DNA from: Chloroflexota bacterium | GTDB taxonomy: Bacteria; Chloroflexota; Dehalococcoidia; SM23-28-2; RBG-16-64-32 | Assembly (NCBI GenBank): GCA_022561095.1 | Contig: JADFRV010000161.1 | Location: forward strand, 1 to 5,156 | Direction of reading: 5' to 3' | DNA length: 5,156 bases | Shown here: piece after piece, positions 5,147 to 5,156 of the stretch | How positions within the stretch are numbered: the stretch's first letter is position 1 | Layout of the letters: every line of letters starts with the position of its first letter | Notes under the pieces: model-generated | What the model was told of the DNA's origin: nothing | Seen by the model: only the letters and a program-made list of their open reading frames with translations | The model's database searches: none | Made by a program: the position numbers and the translations under genes

Positions 5147-5156
5147 ACGCGAAGGC

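Overview
This is a GC-rich bacterial window with five protein-coding genes, one cut off by the left edge. No RNA gene, insertion sequence, CRISPR array or phage gene is visible. The gene mix fits a high-GC, lipid- or acid-oxidising environmental bacterium: a paired set of acyl-CoA dehydrogenases of the split-subunit type, a mercuric-reductase-like flavoprotein, a CDF metal transporter, and a lipoprotein of the LppX/LprG kind. Chloroflexota or Actinomycetota are my best guesses, but the sequence alone does not settle this.

Layout. Positions 1-1373 hold a minus-strand pair: a CDF-family cation transporter (438-1373), then, 48 bases downstream, the N-terminal part of an FAD-dependent pyridine nucleotide-disulfide oxidoreductase (1-389). 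Each has a good Shine-Dalgarno, and they probably form one operon. A 222-base divergent intergenic region (1374-1595) holds candidate promoters for both directions and three copies of CGTACG. On the plus strand two acyl-CoA dehydrogenases follow (1596-2780 and 2883-4019). The first keeps a plausible catalytic glutamate and the second has none at either position used by the family, so they look like the two halves of a heteromeric enzyme. Two perfect hairpins (4034-4053 and 4070-4097) follow the second gene, the latter probably a terminator. A very acidic exported lipoprotein (4230-5093) comes next. The window ends in a near-consensus sigma70 promoter (5118-5146) lying inside an 11-bp-arm inverted repeat and pointing to a gene beyond the right edge.

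The most unusual things are in the left operon. The CDF protein keeps both histidines but lacks both aspartates of the two membrane HxxxD metal-site motifs (they read HxxxA and HxxxT). The neighbouring flavoprotein keeps its CxxxxC redox pair but has a degraded FAD-binding glycine motif (GASKSA). These are residue-level observations confirmed codon by codon. What they mean for function is inference. The rest of the window looks like ordinary metabolism, and I see no clear new multi-gene system.
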